A DNA stretch of 64,000 nt from Xylanimonas allomyrinae (GCF_004135345.1 NZ_CP035495.1:1798001-1862000), one strand, 5' to 3'; positions 37,161-52,984 are shown, counted from the first letter of the stretch. Notes: a model not told the origin generated them from the sequence alone. A program made the numbers and translations.

Positions 37161-37207
37161 ACACTACACCTAGTGGTGCACGCACGCGCCACAACGAGAT
37201 GTAGTGG
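37161..37207 (-). promoter_or_regulatory. Two NrdR boxes upstream of nrdHIEF
   Basis: The imperfect palindromes ACACTACACCTAGTGGT (37161-37177) and ACAACGAGATGTAGTG (37191-37206) match the NrdR box pattern (ACACTATATNTTGTGT type) and are centred about 30 bp apart, as in other nrd promoters. The ATP-sensing repressor NrdR would bind both and shut off the operon when dATP is high. The repressor gene is not in the window. Confidence 0.65.
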
Positions 37208-37345
37208 TTCGCCGTGTCGTGTGACCATGCCCACGATCGTGCCACGAGCCACCGACATTGCCTTGGAACGACGCGGAACGCACCCGCCGGAGGACGCCTG
37301 GCACCGTGCCGCGCGTCACCGCAGTGGCGCCGATCGAGCACCCGG

Positions 37346-38791
37346 TCAGCCCGGATCGACCGCCGTGACGGGAGGCACGACCCCAGACGTCGCGAGCCGC
37401 CGGTACCAGTGGGCCGAGTCCTTCCAGACCCGCTCCCCCGTGGCGTAGTCCACACGGATGATCCCGAACCGGCGCGAGAACCCGTAGCCCCACTCGAAGT
37501 TGTCGAGCAGCGACCACGCGAAGTACCCGCGCACGTCCGCACCAGCGTCGATCGCCGCGCCCGTCGCCACGACATGGTCGTGCACGTACTGCACGCGACG
37601 CGCGTCGCGCACCCGGCGGCGACCCGCGTCGTCGACCGACTCCTCGTCGTCGAACGCAGCGCCGTTCTCCGTGACCGCGAGCGGCAGGCCCGGGTAGCGC
37701 ACCGAGAGACCGAGCAGAAGGTCGGTCAGCCCGCCCGGCTCGATGTTCCACCCCATCGCCGTGGAGGGGCCGTCGTGCGGCACGAACTCGACGTCGTCGA
37801 CGGCGATCCACGGCGAGTGCGCCGAGGCGCCGTGGCCGTCGGCCCCCGCGTCGGCGCTGCCCGGCTCCACGCCGCGCACGGTCACCGTCGAGTAGTAGTT
37901 GACGCCCAGCAGCGCCAGCGGCTGGTGGACCAGCGCCGTGTCGCCGTCCCGGACGAAGCCCCAGTCGGTCACCGCGGCGGTGTCGGCGAGCAGGTCGGCG
38001 GGGTAGGCGCCGTCGAGCAGCGGGCCCAGGAAGGCGCGGTTGGCGAGCGCGTCGATGCGACGCACCGCGGCGCCGTCGGCGTCGGAGGTGGCATCGGCCG
38101 GCCTGATCACGTGGAGGTTGAGCGTGACGGAGACCCGGGCTCCCGGCAGCACCTCGCGGATGGCGGCGGCCGCCAGGCCGTGGGCGAGGTTCAGGTGATG
38201 CACCGCGGCGAGCGCGGCCGCGGGCTCCGTCCGGCCGGGTGCGTGCACGCCCGAGCCGTAGCCGAGGTACGCCGAGCACCAGGGTTCGTTGAGCGTCGTC
38301 CATACCTCCACGCGATCACCGAGCTCGCGCGCCATCAGGCGCGCGTACCGCGCGAACGCCTCCGCCGTGGCGCGCACCGCCCAGCCGCCCTCGTCCTCCA
38401 GCTCCTGCGGGAGGTCCCAGTGGTAGAGCGTCACGAACGGCCGGACACCGCGTTCCCGCAGTGCGTCGAGCAGCCTCACGTAGAACGCCACGCCCTCCGG
38501 GTTGAGCGGCCCGCGCCCGCCCGGTTGCACGCGCGACCACGAGATCGAGAGCCGGTAGGCACCGAGCCTGAGGCGCGCAATGTGCTCCACGTCCTGCGCC
38601 CAGCGGTGGTAGTGGTCGTCGGCGACGTCGCCCGTGTCCCCGCCGTGGACGCGCCCCGGGGTGTGCGAGAAGGTGTCCCAGATCGACGGCGTGCGCCCGC
38701 CCTCGCCGGCACCGCCCTCGATCTGGTACGCGGCAGTCGCCGCGCCCCAGAGAAACCCGGGCGGGAACCCGCGTCCGTCGCCGTCCGTCAC
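37346..38791 (-). CDS. GH1 beta-glucosidase
   Basis: The 481-residue enzyme has the family-1 signature at the N-terminus ([19 protein letters not shown]), the acid/base Glu in TLNEP (near residue 168) and the nucleophile Glu in TENG (near residue 373). The [12 protein letters not shown] block and the final [12 protein letters not shown] segment also match. No signal peptide is present, so it would hydrolyse cellobiose or other beta-glucosides inside the cell. It is a single gene, 84 bp or more from nagA, with a LacI-type operator just upstream. Confidence 0.92.
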   Translation of the reverse strand: MTDGDGRGFPPGFLWGAATAAYQIEGGAGEGGRTPSIWDTFSHTPGRVHGGDTGDVADDHYHRWAQDVEHIARLRLGAYRLSISWSRVQPGGRGPLNPEGVAFYVRLLDALRERGVRPFVTLYHWDLPQELEDEGGWAVRATAEAFARYARLMARELGDRVEVWTTLNEPWCSAYLGYGSGVHAPGRTEPAAALAAVHHLNLAHGLAAAAIREVLPGARVSVTLNLHVIRPADATSDADGAAVRRIDALANRAFLGPLLDGAYPADLLADTAAVTDWGFVRDGDTALVHQPLALLGVNYYSTVTVRGVEPGSADAGADGHGASAHSPWIAVDDVEFVPHDGPSTAMGWNIEPGGLTDLLLGLSVRYPGLPLAVTENGAAFDDEESVDDAGRRRVRDARRVQYVHDHVVATGAAIDAGADVRGYFAWSLLDNFEWGYGFSRRFGIIRVDYATGERVWKDSAHWYRRLATSGVVPPVTAVDPG

Positions 38792-38870
38792 GTCGGTCTG
38801 CCCCTCTCGGAACGTCGCTCGGGACGCCGGCCCACCTGGCGCCGCCGGGTCCCCTGCCGAAGCACACCCG

Positions 38871-38882
38871 CGAAACGCTTCG
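38871..38882. promoter_or_regulatory. Candidate LacI-family operator before the beta-glucosidase
   Basis: CGAAACGCTTCG is a near-perfect palindrome with a central CG, the typical form of LacI-family operators, 80 bp upstream of the beta-glucosidase start. Sugar-responsive repression is likely but the regulator is not in the window. Confidence 0.4.
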
Positions 38883-38925
38883 ACGTCAAGAGCCCCCGAG
38901 GGTCCGCGTCAGGAACCGGCTGCGG

Positions 38926-40119
38926 TCAGGCGACGTCACGCCCCGCACGGATCACGCGCACCGGCCGCAGCTCGTCGTCTGTCACCAGCACGTCCGCACG
39001 CCGCCCGGCGACGAGGCCGCCGACGTCGGTCAGGCCCAGCGCGCGCGCCGGAACCCACGAAGCGGCCCGCACGGCGTCGGCGAGCGGAACGCCCGCGGCG
39101 ACCGTCGTCCGCACGACGTCGATCAGTCGCGCCGTACCGCCGGCGATCGCCCCGCCGTCGGTCAGCCGCGCGACGCCGCCGGCGACCGTGACGGCCATCG
39201 GGCCGAGCTCGTACGAGCCGTCGGGCATGCCGGCCGCCGCCATGGCGTCCGTCACGAGCGCGACCCTGTCGGCACCGAGCATCTCGATGACCGAGCGGAT
39301 CGTCGCAGGGACCAGGTGGATGCCGTCGGCCACCAGCTCGGGGACGATGTCGCCGCGGGCGGCCGCCGCGAGGCACGCCGCGACCGGGCCGGGCGCACGG
39401 TGGTGCAGCGGCGGCATGCCGTTGAACAGGTGCGTGGCCGTCATCTCGAGTCCACGCTCGCGCAGCGCCGGCGCGACCTGGGCGATGAGCGCCTCGGCCT
39501 GCTCAGCCGTCCCCGAGGTGTGGCCCAGCGACGGGACCGCGCCCGCGGCGATGAGCGCCTCGGCCGCGCCGCCCGGCCCGGCCACACCCGGGACCTCGGG
39601 CGCCACCGTCATCGAGCGCAGGTGCCCACCCGATGCGGCCACCAGGTCACGGACCAGCGCCGGGTCGCCCGCGACCAGGTGCTCGGGGCTCTGCGCACCA
39701 CGGCGCTCGTAGGACAGGAACGGTCCCTCGGCGTGGATGCCCGCGATCTCGCCCGCCTCGGCGAGCGCGCCGAGAAGCTCGGCGCGGGCCAGCAGCGTCT
39801 CCCTGCTCGCGGTGACCAGCGAGGCGAGCATCGTCGTCGTACCGTGCGAGCGGTGCTCGTGCACCGCCACGAGAGCATCCTGCGCGGTGGTCGCGTCGGG
39901 GAAGCTCGAGCCGCCACCACCGTGGTCGTGGACGTCCACGAGGCCCGGCAGGATCGTCGCCCCCTCCGACGGCGGTGGCGTCACGGGAGCGCTCGCGGCG
40001 GGACCGGCGTACGCGACCCGGTCACCATCCAGGACGAGGACGCCGTGGTCGACGACGGCGTCGGGCAGCACGAGGCGACCGCGGAGAGCAATGGGAGCGG
40101 GGGCGTCGGACAACGTCAT
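38926..40119 (-). CDS. nagA: N-acetylglucosamine-6-phosphate deacetylase
   Basis: This amidohydrolase of 397 residues converts GlcNAc-6-phosphate to glucosamine-6-phosphate in amino-sugar use and cell-wall recycling. It shows the family layout: ILPGLVDVHDHGGGG (metal-binding His-x-His), then GIHAEGPFLSYERRGAQSP with the metal Glu, then SLGHTSGT, THLFNGMPPLHHRAPG and LVTDAMAAAGMPDG with the catalytic Asp. ATG 40119 is chosen; an in-frame ATG 9 bp upstream is possible. It is separated from nucS by about 97 bp and is transcribed in the same direction. Confidence 0.92.
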   Translation of the reverse strand: MTLSDAPAPIALRGRLVLPDAVVDHGVLVLDGDRVAYAGPAASAPVTPPPSEGATILPGLVDVHDHGGGGSSFPDATTAQDALVAVHEHRSHGTTTMLASLVTASRETLLARAELLGALAEAGEIAGIHAEGPFLSYERRGAQSPEHLVAGDPALVRDLVAASGGHLRSMTVAPEVPGVAGPGGAAEALIAAGAVPSLGHTSGTAEQAEALIAQVAPALRERGLEMTATHLFNGMPPLHHRAPGPVAACLAAAARGDIVPELVADGIHLVPATIRSVIEMLGADRVALVTDAMAAAGMPDGSYELGPMAVTVAGGVARLTDGGAIAGGTARLIDVVRTTVAAGVPLADAVRAASWVPARALGLTDVGGLVAGRRADVLVTDDELRPVRVIRAGRDVA

Positions 40120-40216
40120 GCCGCCCATCCTCGCGCACCCGGCCGCGTGGAGGTAGGGCAAGGCGTGCGTCTCGCCGCACCGTCGCTGACCGAACGATCA
40201 ACGACGCAGCGCGCCG

Positions 40217-40912
40217 TCAGAACAGGCGAGCCTCGGCGTCGTCCAGGCCGCGCATCGCCGCGTAGTCGAGGACCAGGCAGCCGATCCCGCGGTCGGTGGC
40301 CAGCACGCGCGCCTGCGGCTTGATCTCCTGGGCGGCGAACACGCCACGCACCGGGGCCAGCAAGGGGTCGCGGTTGAGCAGGTCGAGGTAGCGGGTGAGC
40401 TGCTCGACGCCGTCGATGTCGCCACGGCGCTTGATCTCGACCGCGACGTGCCCGCCCCCGGGAGCCCGCGCCAGGATGTCGACCGGGCCGATGGCCGTCA
40501 TGTACTCGCGGCGCACCAGCGAGTGACCGTCGCCCAGCAGCGCGATCTGCGCCGCGAGCAGCTCCTGGAGGTGTGCCTCGACCCCGTCCTTCACCAGTCC
40601 CGGGTCCACCCCGAGCTCGTGGCTCGAGTCGTGGGTCACCTCGTGCAGCTCGATCTCCAGCCGGTCGTCCGACTTCGCGTGCTGCACCGTCCACACCTGC
40701 GTCACCCCGCGGGCCGCCGCGTCGTCGTCAGGTTCGGACGCCTTGAGCGTGCAGGGCGGGCTCATCCAGTTGAGCGGCTTGTACGAACCGCCGTCGGAGT
40801 GCAGCAGCACGCTGCCGTCGGCCTTGACCACGAGCAGCCGTGTCGCGAGCGGCAGGTGGGCCGTCAGCCTGCCCGAGTAGCGGGCCGAGCAGGTGGCGAC
40901 GACAAGGCGCAC
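40217..40912 (-). CDS. nucS: NucS/EndoMS mismatch-specific endonuclease
   Basis: The 231-residue protein is a full-length NucS, the enzyme that replaces MutS/MutL in most Actinobacteria by cutting both strands at mismatches. The N-terminal DNA-binding part ([30 protein letters not shown]) and the RecB-like nuclease core ([20 protein letters not shown] with catalytic Asp, Glu and Lys) are clear, and the C-terminus ARLF resembles the beta-clamp contact. GTG 40912 follows GGAGAA. It ends the ATP synthase gene string (atpC, DUF2550, nucS). Confidence 0.93.
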   Translation of the reverse strand: MRLVVATCSARYSGRLTAHLPLATRLLVVKADGSVLLHSDGGSYKPLNWMSPPCTLKASEPDDDAAARGVTQVWTVQHAKSDDRLEIELHEVTHDSSHELGVDPGLVKDGVEAHLQELLAAQIALLGDGHSLVRREYMTAIGPVDILARAPGGGHVAVEIKRRGDIDGVEQLTRYLDLLNRDPLLAPVRGVFAAQEIKPQARVLATDRGIGCLVLDYAAMRGLDDAEARLF

Positions 40913-40960
40913 GAGTTCTCCTTGCGGGCGACGACGCGGGGAGGCGGATCGCTATCGGTG

Positions 40961-41380
40961 TTACAGGACCAGGTCGCGCCGCCCGGGCGGCGCCGCCTCG
41001 AGCCACGAGGCGAGGCCAGCGTACGCGGCCGCGGACATCGACAGCTCGAAGTCGATGTCGTCGTACCGGCAGCGGACCAGGTACTGGCCCGCCTGGTCGG
41101 CCTGGTCGAGCGGCACGCGCCCGGTGACCTCCAGCCGGTCACGCAGCCAGGTGCGCGCCGCCCGCGGCGACAGCGACCAGCACCGATACCAGTCGATACG
41201 CCCCACCGCGTAGTGCGCGATCCCCAGCGTGAAGGCCACGCGCGGGTTGCCCGCGGCACGCGCGTGACACGGAAACGAACCGACCCGGTGCGACAGCGAG
41301 CGCAGGCGAGACGCGCCGAGCGCCAGGACGAGCGCCACGATCACGACGACCGCGAGCACTCCCCAGACGACGGCAGGCAC
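40961..41380 (-). CDS. DUF2550 single-helix membrane protein
   Basis: The 139-residue protein has an N-terminal membrane helix (VVWGVLAVVVIVALVLALGA) and a cytoplasmic domain with GSFPCHARAAGN, GIAHYAVGRIDWYRCWSLSP and CRYDDIDFELSMSAAAYAGL. This is the DUF2550 family, which always follows atpC in actinobacteria. Its function is unknown. It lies 10 bp after atpC. Confidence 0.9.
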   Translation of the reverse strand: MPAVVWGVLAVVVIVALVLALGASRLRSLSHRVGSFPCHARAAGNPRVAFTLGIAHYAVGRIDWYRCWSLSPRAARTWLRDRLEVTGRVPLDQADQAGQYLVRCRYDDIDFELSMSAAAYAGLASWLEAAPPGRRDLVL

Positions 41381-41390
41381 GGCGCTGGCC

Positions 41391-41666
41391 TCAGGCCTCG
41401 GACCCGGTGACCGGGGTGATCTCGTCGGCCACGACCGTCACGAGATTGTCGTCGACCGAGACGAAGCCGCCCGTGACGTGAACCTCGAACGCGACGCCGT
41501 CGTCGGGGATGACCCGGACGGTGCCGGGGCGCAGCACGGCGAGGATCGGCGTGTGCCCGGACAGGATGCCGATCTGTCCGTCCACGGACGGGGCGCTCAC
41601 CTGGTGAGCGATCCCGGACCAGACCTTGCGGTCGGTGGCGACGAGGTCGACGCTCAGCTCTGCCAC
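41391..41666 (-). CDS. atpC: ATP synthase epsilon subunit
   Basis: This 91-residue central-stalk subunit has the beta-sandwich opening AELSVDLVATDRKVWSGIAH and the conserved GQIGILSGHTPILAVLRPGT. It lacks the C-terminal helical hairpin, a common shortening in actinobacteria. GTG 41666 follows GAGGAG with the correct spacing. It is the last gene of the F1Fo set. Confidence 0.95.
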   Translation of the reverse strand: MAELSVDLVATDRKVWSGIAHQVSAPSVDGQIGILSGHTPILAVLRPGTVRVIPDDGVAFEVHVTGGFVSVDDNLVTVVADEITPVTGSEA

Positions 41667-41751
41667 GAAGTGCTCCTCACAGTTGCGGGGACGAAGGGGA
41701 CGGCGGCCCGCGCTCGCCCGGGCGGGACGGGCGCGGGCCGCCGGGACGCCG

Positions 41752-44159
<2,408 letters not shown>

Positions 44160-44162
44160 GTG

Positions 44163-45794
<1,632 letters not shown>

Positions 45795-45817
45795 GGCTTG
45801 TTCTCTCCTGTGGTTTC

Positions 45818-46632
45818 TCAGCCGGCCAGCCGACGGCGGGCGTCGGCCAGGCGGGACAGCACGGTGTTGTCGACGACGTCGGCGCCGATCTGGATGCGCA
45901 GGCCGCCCACGACGGCCGGGTCCTGGGTCACGTAGACCTGCACCTGGCGTCCGTAGGCCCGCTCCAGCAGCGAGCCGAGACGTTCTTCCTGGGCTGGGGT
46001 CAGCTCGACGGCACTGGTCACGGTCGCGACCAGGCGCTCACGCCGCTCGGCGATGATGCCGCCCACGGTCACGAGCGACGCGACGAACCGGCGGCCTCGC
46101 GGGGCCGCCGTGGCGCGCCGGGCGATGGCCGCGGTCGCGCGGTCCACCTTGCCGGCGAGCAGGGCGTCCACGAGGGCGATGCGCCGCTCGGGCTTCGAGG
46201 TCGGGTCGGTCAGCGCCCGCCGGGCCTCGCGCTGGCCCTGCAGGGCGCGGGTGATCCGGAAGATCTCGTCCTCGACCGTCTCGAGCGTGCCGCGCGCCTC
46301 GGCGTCGGCCAGCGTCGCTGCGATCGCGAGGCGTTCGACGGCGTCGGGCAGGTCCTTGTCCGCCGACCAGCGGGCGCTGGCCATCGAGCGGACGAGGTCG
46401 ACCACGCGCGGGTCGAAGTGCGGGGCGAGCACGCCGCCGGCAACGGCCTCTTTCGACGCGGGAGGCAGCGACGGGTCGGAGAGCGTGCGACGCAGGGCGC
46501 CGGACGAGTCCAGCGCGTCGACGACGGCGAAGAGCTCGTCGCCGATCCTCAGCGCGCCCTCCCCCGCGGCACGCAGCACCGGCTCGAAGCGCGCCTGCGC
46601 CGCGGCCAGCGATGCGCCGCTCGTCCCGCGCA

Positions 46633-46633
<1 letters not shown>
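45818..46633 (-). CDS. atpH: ATP synthase delta subunit (b-delta stator)
   Basis: This 271-residue protein starts at ATG 46633, overlapping the atpF stop. The C-terminal half is the canonical delta domain ([40 protein letters not shown]); the longer N-terminal helical part is normal for actinobacteria. It links the b subunit to the top of F1. Confidence 0.95.
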
Positions 46634-48426
<1,793 letters not shown>

Positions 48427-48542
48427 GGATTCGCGCACAGCCTACCGGATGATTTGGCGTGGTCCGCTCGTTGAGATGGCCCCGGATGACTGCTATCAGG
48501 CGGCTTGTGAAGACCGGTACAAATAGTTGCCTCGGTAATCGG

Positions 48543-48983
48543 TCATGGCTGGACATACGGGACCCGACCCCGCGAGACCGCACGGTAGTCGAGCAGCGAG
48601 GAGCCGATCGCGCCGACCGCGACGACGACGAACAGCACCCACGGGTGATAAAAGTCGCGCCCGCGCAGCACCGCGAGCACCACGATCAGCACGGCGATCT
48701 TGGCGACCCACGTACCCATGACGATCCCCGCCATCGCCGTCGGGCTCGACCCCACCGAGCGCAGCATCGACCAGATGGTCGCCGCGCAGAAGAACCCCGC
48801 GAGGCCGACGCCGACCAGCGCCCCCCACACGCCCGCGGCACCGGCGACCAGCGCGCCGACACCGACGCCGACCACCGCCAGCAACCCCAGGAAGGCCACG
48901 ATGTCCCGCAGCGCCTTGCGCAGCACCCGTCGCTCCGGAACTGCGTCGCCCGGCGGCGCGTCATGAGTGGGTGGGTTCGTCAT
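48543..48983 (-). CDS. atpI: AtpI-like membrane protein
   Basis: The 146-residue protein has four membrane helices (DIVAFLGLLAVVGVGVGALV and following) and the usual place between wecA and atpB. Actinobacterial AtpI-like proteins are poorly conserved in sequence; assembly of the c-ring or Mg2+ transport has been proposed for the family. Its start overlaps the wecA 3' end by 23 bp. Confidence 0.8.
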   Translation of the reverse strand: MTNPPTHDAPPGDAVPERRVLRKALRDIVAFLGLLAVVGVGVGALVAGAAGVWGALVGVGLAGFFCAATIWSMLRSVGSSPTAMAGIVMGTWVAKIAVLIVVLAVLRGRDFYHPWVLFVVVAVGAIGSSLLDYRAVSRGRVPYVQP

Positions 48984-50154
48984 CGCCTACGTCCTCCAGT
49001 CGCGAATTGGGCGTCACCTGTCGCGCCACGGGCACGGCGCCCGTCGCGACGTCGTCGTCGAGCAGCCGCCCGTGCGTGCGCAGCGGGCCGAGAGTGACCG
49101 CGAGCGCCGCCGCCGCCGCGATCGTCGTGCCGATCAGCACCTCGTGCCACTCCCACCACACCAGGGCGGCGCCCCCGAACGCGAACACCGCCGTCCACAC
49201 GTAGAGGATGACGACGGCGCGGCGGTGGGAGTGCCCGAGCGCGAGCATGCGGTGGTGCAGGTGCATGCGGTCGGGGTGGAACGGGGACTTGCCGGACGCC
49301 AGGCGGCGCACGACCGCCATGCCCATGTCGACGAACGGCAGGAGCACGACGGCGACCGGCAGCAGCAGCGGCACGGACGCGGGCACGCTCTGGGCGGCCG
49401 AGGTGAGGTCGGTCCTGATCTGGCCCGTCATCGTGATCGTCGCACCGGCGAGCACCAGGCCCAGCACCATCGACCCGGAGTCGCCCATGAAGATGTGCGA
49501 CGGGTGGAAGTTGTGCGGCAGGAAGCCGAGGCACGCGCCCACCAGCACCGCCACCAGGAGGGAGGCGAGCGAGGAGTAGTCCTGCGGGCTGGTCTGCGTC
49601 GTGAGCCCGTAGGTGTACAGGAAGAACGCCGAGCCGCCGATGGCGATGATCCCGGCCGCCAGGCCGTCGAGCCCGTCGACGAAGTTCACCGCGTTCATGG
49701 TCGCGACCACGACGAAGATCGTCACGAACAGCGACAGCCGCGAGCCGGGGATCAGGAGCTGGCCGGGAACGGGCCAGGTCGTGAGCTGGACGTGCATCAA
49801 CGCCATGAAGCCGCCCGCCAGGATCTGCCCCGCAAGCTTCGTCATCCAGTCCAGGTCCCACACGTCGTCGGCCCAGCCCAGCAGGGCCACGATCACGGCG
49901 CCGCCGACGATGCCCCACACCTCGGGCTGGGTGAAGACGCCCCTCAGGAACGGGACGCGTGAGGCCACGAGCACCGCCACCACGATGCCCAGCAAGATCG
50001 CCAGGCCCCCGAGCCGGGGCGTCGGGAGGGTGTGGACGTCGCGCTCGCGCACCGCGGAGATGGCGTTCGTGCGGCGCGCAAGCCAGCGCGCCGCAGGCGT
50101 CGACAGGTAGGTGACGGCCGCAGCGACGAGGAGCAGGAGGAGGTAGACCCTCAC
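48961..50154 (-). CDS. wecA: Undecaprenyl-phosphate GlcNAc-1-phosphate transferase
   Basis: The 397-residue integral membrane protein of the MraY/WecA family has ADDVWDLDWMTKLAGQILAG, the catalytic NFVDGLDGLAAG, the FMGDSGSMVLG aspartates, and the cytosolic His-rich loop HPDRMHLHHRMLALGHSHRR, which distinguishes WecA-type from MraY. It starts a lipid-linked glycan (teichoic acid, arabinogalactan-like linker or other wall polymer). GTG 50154 overlaps the tsaC stop. Confidence 0.9.
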   Translation of the reverse strand: MRVYLLLLLVAAAVTYLSTPAARWLARRTNAISAVRERDVHTLPTPRLGGLAILLGIVVAVLVASRVPFLRGVFTQPEVWGIVGGAVIVALLGWADDVWDLDWMTKLAGQILAGGFMALMHVQLTTWPVPGQLLIPGSRLSLFVTIFVVVATMNAVNFVDGLDGLAAGIIAIGGSAFFLYTYGLTTQTSPQDYSSLASLLVAVLVGACLGFLPHNFHPSHIFMGDSGSMVLGLVLAGATITMTGQIRTDLTSAAQSVPASVPLLLPVAVVLLPFVDMGMAVVRRLASGKSPFHPDRMHLHHRMLALGHSHRRAVVILYVWTAVFAFGGAALVWWEWHEVLIGTTIAAAAALAVTLGPLRTHGRLLDDDVATGAVPVARQVTPNSRLEDVGDDEPTHS

Positions 50155-50855
50155 CCGTCGGCCCCGTTCGCGGAACCAGCCGGCGCGTCGTCGTGCGGAC
50201 CGTCGAGCGCGACGATGCCGGGAACCACCTCACGCAGCCGGTCGAGCCCGACACGCCCCGCACGCACCAGGCGCAGCGGCGTCACGGTCGCGTCCACGAC
50301 GGTCGAGACCCCGCCGGGCACGGCACCGCCGTCGAGGTAGAGCGCGACGGCGTCGCCGAGCTGCTCGCGTGCCGAGGCGGCGTCGAGCGGGGCGTCCTCG
50401 CCGGAGCGCTGCGCGCCGGTGACGGCGAGCGGTCCGGTGCGACGCAGCAGCGCCAGCGCCGCCGGGTGGTCGGGCATGCGCAGCGCGACCGTGCCGCGCG
50501 CGTCGCCGAGGTCCCACCGCAGCGAGGGCTGCGCCGCCAGCACCAGAGTCAGAGGCCCCGGCCAGAACTCCGCGACCAGCGCACGCGCCTCGGCCGGGAC
50601 GTCGGCGGCCAGCCCGTCCAGCGTGCGGACGTCGGGCACGAGCACGGGGACGGGTGTCCGGGCGTCGCGGCCCTTGGCGGCACCGATCGCGGCGACCGCG
50701 TCAGGGTCGAACGCCTCGGCGCCCACGCCGTAGACGGTGTCCGTCGGGATCGCCACGAGCCCACCGCGCCGGACCGTGTTGACGGCCTCGTCGATCGCGG
50801 GCCCCCACGCCTGGGGATCCGTGACGTCGTGGACGACGCCATGCACGCTGCTCAC
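50151..50855 (-). CDS. tsaC: L-threonylcarbamoyladenylate synthase
   Basis: The 234-residue YrdC/Sua5-type enzyme makes threonylcarbamoyl-AMP for t6A37 of ANN-reading tRNAs. The family motifs GGLVAIPTDTVYGVGAEAFD, AAIGAAKGRDARTPVPVLVP and FWPGPLTLVLAA are present. It lacks the extra C-terminal Sua5 domain. GTG 50855 lies 4 bp after the prmC stop. Confidence 0.93.
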   Translation of the reverse strand: MSSVHGVVHDVTDPQAWGPAIDEAVNTVRRGGLVAIPTDTVYGVGAEAFDPDAVAAIGAAKGRDARTPVPVLVPDVRTLDGLAADVPAEARALVAEFWPGPLTLVLAAQPSLRWDLGDARGTVALRMPDHPAALALLRRTGPLAVTGAQRSGEDAPLDAASAREQLGDAVALYLDGGAVPGGVSTVVDATVTPLRLVRAGRVGLDRLREVVPGIVALDGPHDDAPAGSANGADG

Positions 50856-50859
50856 CGGG

Positions 50860-51750
50860 TCAGTGTTCCACGAGGGCGGCCGTCCTCCGTGCGACGACCA
50901 TGCGCGGGCGCGCGGAGAGATCGGTCCTCGTCGCCGCGGGCGTGAACGCGCCCGACGCGTCGACCATCGCGCGGGCCGCCGCAGCCTGGACCTCCGCGTG
51001 CTCCATGACGTACAGGCCCCCGGGCCGCAGCAGGCGCGCTGCCGCAGCCGTCACCCCCCGCGGCACCTCCAGGCCGTCGGGCCCGAGGCCGTACAGGGCG
51101 ACCGCCGGGTCGTGGCGTGCGACCTCGGGGTCGCGCGGCACCGCGTCGGGCGGCACGTAGGGCGGGTTGGAGACGACGACGTCGACGGTCCCGTCGAGCT
51201 CGTGCAGCGCCGTCCGGGCGTCGCCGCGCACGAGGTGGACGCAGCTGCCGGCAGTGTTGCGGGCCGCCCAGGCGTGCGCCGCGGCGTCGAGCTCGACCGC
51301 GTGGACGCGGGCGTCGGGCACCTCGTGGGCGACCGCGAGCGCGATCGCCCCCGAGCCGGTGCACAGGTCGACGACGACGGGACCCACGTGTCGTTCGGCG
51401 ACCAGGCGCGACGCCTCGTCGATCGCGACCTGCGCGACGGTCTCCGTCTCGGGCCGCGGCACGAACACCCCCGGACCGACCGCCAGCTCCAGATGCCGGA
51501 ACGGCGCCGAGCCCGTCAGGTGCTGCAGCGGCTCGCGTGCGACCCGGCGCGCGAGCAGGCCCGCGAACGCCGTCGCTGCGGCGTCGGGCACCGGGGCGTC
51601 GAGGACCGCGAGCCGGCGCACCTCGCTGCGGCCGGTGTGCAGGACGTGCGCGAGCAGCAGCTCGGCGTCGACGCGCGGGCTGGGCACGCCCGCCGCGGCG
51701 AGCGCCGTCGTCGCCTCGCGCAGGAACGTGGCCGCGCGCGGCCTAGGCAC
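50860..51750 (-). CDS. prmC: Release factor glutamine methyltransferase
   Basis: The 296-residue SAM-dependent enzyme methylates the GGQ glutamine of release factors. It has the N-terminal helical domain, the SAM loop [19 protein letters not shown] and the catalytic NPPY motif in [14 protein letters not shown] 51750 overlaps the prfA stop by 8 bp, so the enzyme is made together with its substrate RF1. Confidence 0.93.
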   Translation of the reverse strand: MPRPRAATFLREATTALAAAGVPSPRVDAELLLAHVLHTGRSEVRRLAVLDAPVPDAAATAFAGLLARRVAREPLQHLTGSAPFRHLELAVGPGVFVPRPETETVAQVAIDEASRLVAERHVGPVVVDLCTGSGAIALAVAHEVPDARVHAVELDAAAHAWAARNTAGSCVHLVRGDARTALHELDGTVDVVVSNPPYVPPDAVPRDPEVARHDPAVALYGLGPDGLEVPRGVTAAAARLLRPGGLYVMEHAEVQAAAARAMVDASGAFTPAATRTDLSARPRMVVARRTAALVEH

Positions 51751-52828
51751 CGGCAGCCGCCAGACGCGCGGCCTCGTCCGCGTCGATCGCCGAACGGACG
51801 ACGGGCTCGAGGTCGCCGTCGAGCACCTGGTCGAGGTTGTAGGCCTTGTAGCCGGTGCGGTGATCGGCGATGCGGTTCTCGGGGAAGTTGTAGGTGCGGA
51901 TGCGCTCGGAGCGGTCCACGGTGCGCACCTGCGAGCGGCGCAGGTCCGCGGCCTGCGCCGCGGCGGCCTCCTGCTGCGCGGCCAGCAGGCGCGCGCGCAG
52001 CACGCGCATGGCCTGCTCCTTGTTCTGCAGCTGCGACTTCTCGTTCTGCATCGACACGACGATGCCGGTGGGAAGGTGCGTGATCCGCACGGCCGAGTCG
52101 GTCGTGTTGACCGACTGCCCGCCCGGGCCCGAGGAACGGTAGACGTCGATGCGCAGGTCGTTCTGGTCGATCGCGACCTCGCCAGGGTCGTCGACCTCGG
52201 GGAAGACGAGCACCCCCGCGGCCGAGGTGTGGATGCGGCCCTGCGTCTCGGTGACGGGCACACGCTGCACGCGGTGCACCCCGCCCTCGTACTTCAGGTG
52301 CGCCCAGACGCCGTCCGCGGGGTCGCGCACCGAGCGCGCCTTCACGGCGACCTGGACGTCCTTGTAGCCGCCCAGGTCGGTCTCGGTCGACTCGAGCACC
52401 TGGGTGGACCAGCCCTTGCGCTCCGCGTACCGCAAATACATGCGCAGCAGGTCGCCCGCGAACAGGGCGGACTCCTCGCCGCCCTCGCCCGCCTTGATCT
52501 CCAGGATGGCGTCGCGCCCGTCGTCGGGGTCGCGCGGGACCAGGACGCGGCGCAGGTGCTCGGCCGCGCCGGCCGCGGCGGCCTGGAGGCTGGGCAGCTC
52601 GGCCGCCAGCTCGGCGTCGAGCTCGGCGAGTTCGGCCGCCGCGGTCGCGTCGTCGCGCGCGGCCTTCCAGGCGCGGAAGGCGCCCACGACCTGGTTCAGC
52701 TCGGCGTACCGTCGCCCGAGCGTGCGCGCGCGCCCGGCGTCGGCGTGCACGGCGGGGTCGGCGAGCGCCCGCTCGATCTGCGCGTGCTCGTCCAGCAGGG
52801 CACGCACGCTCCCGAAGTCCTCAGTCAT
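51743..52828 (-). CDS. prfA: Peptide chain release factor 1
   Basis: RF1 (361 residues from ATG 52828; a longer frame begins at 52864) ends translation at UAA/UAG. The GGQ motif is in [20 protein letters not shown], and the [18 protein letters not shown] block of domain 2 is intact. The start at MTEDFGSV is chosen by comparison with the family. It precedes prmC and follows rpmE. Confidence 0.95.
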   Translation of the reverse strand: MTEDFGSVRALLDEHAQIERALADPAVHADAGRARTLGRRYAELNQVVGAFRAWKAARDDATAAAELAELDAELAAELPSLQAAAAGAAEHLRRVLVPRDPDDGRDAILEIKAGEGGEESALFAGDLLRMYLRYAERKGWSTQVLESTETDLGGYKDVQVAVKARSVRDPADGVWAHLKYEGGVHRVQRVPVTETQGRIHTSAAGVLVFPEVDDPGEVAIDQNDLRIDVYRSSGPGGQSVNTTDSAVRITHLPTGIVVSMQNEKSQLQNKEQAMRVLRARLLAAQQEAAAAQAADLRRSQVRTVDRSERIRTYNFPENRIADHRTGYKAYNLDQVLDGDLEPVVRSAIDADEAARLAAAGA

Positions 52829-52896
52829 CCCCGTATCGCTCCCGCCAGTCGTGCCCGCGCTCACCGAGATCGTGCCCGCCCGGAGGCGGGAAGCAA

Positions 52897-52977
52897 GGAG
52901 CGCCGGTGGTCCGGCTTCCGAAGCGCGACTGCCCCTGGAGAGGTTGTCGTGCGAGTCGGGCGGACCACCGGCGCTCC
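52897..52977. repeat. Long perfect inverted repeat between rpmE and prfA
   Basis: GGAGCGCCGGTGGTCCG (52897-52913) is repeated inverted, without a mismatch, at 52961-52977. The 47-nt spacer contains a smaller hairpin (GCTTCCGAAGC). It begins 8 bp past the rpmE stop on the minus strand and would fold into a cruciform or a long stem in the mRNA. There is no T-run, so it is either a rho-type terminator, a processing site or an attenuator between the two genes. Confidence 0.6.
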
Positions 52978-52984
52978 CGGGGTG

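Noticed and set aside
37214-39712. An 832-codon plus-strand frame opposite the beta-glucosidase and nagA
   Set aside because: Shadow of two intact enzymes; no motif and no ribosome-binding site.
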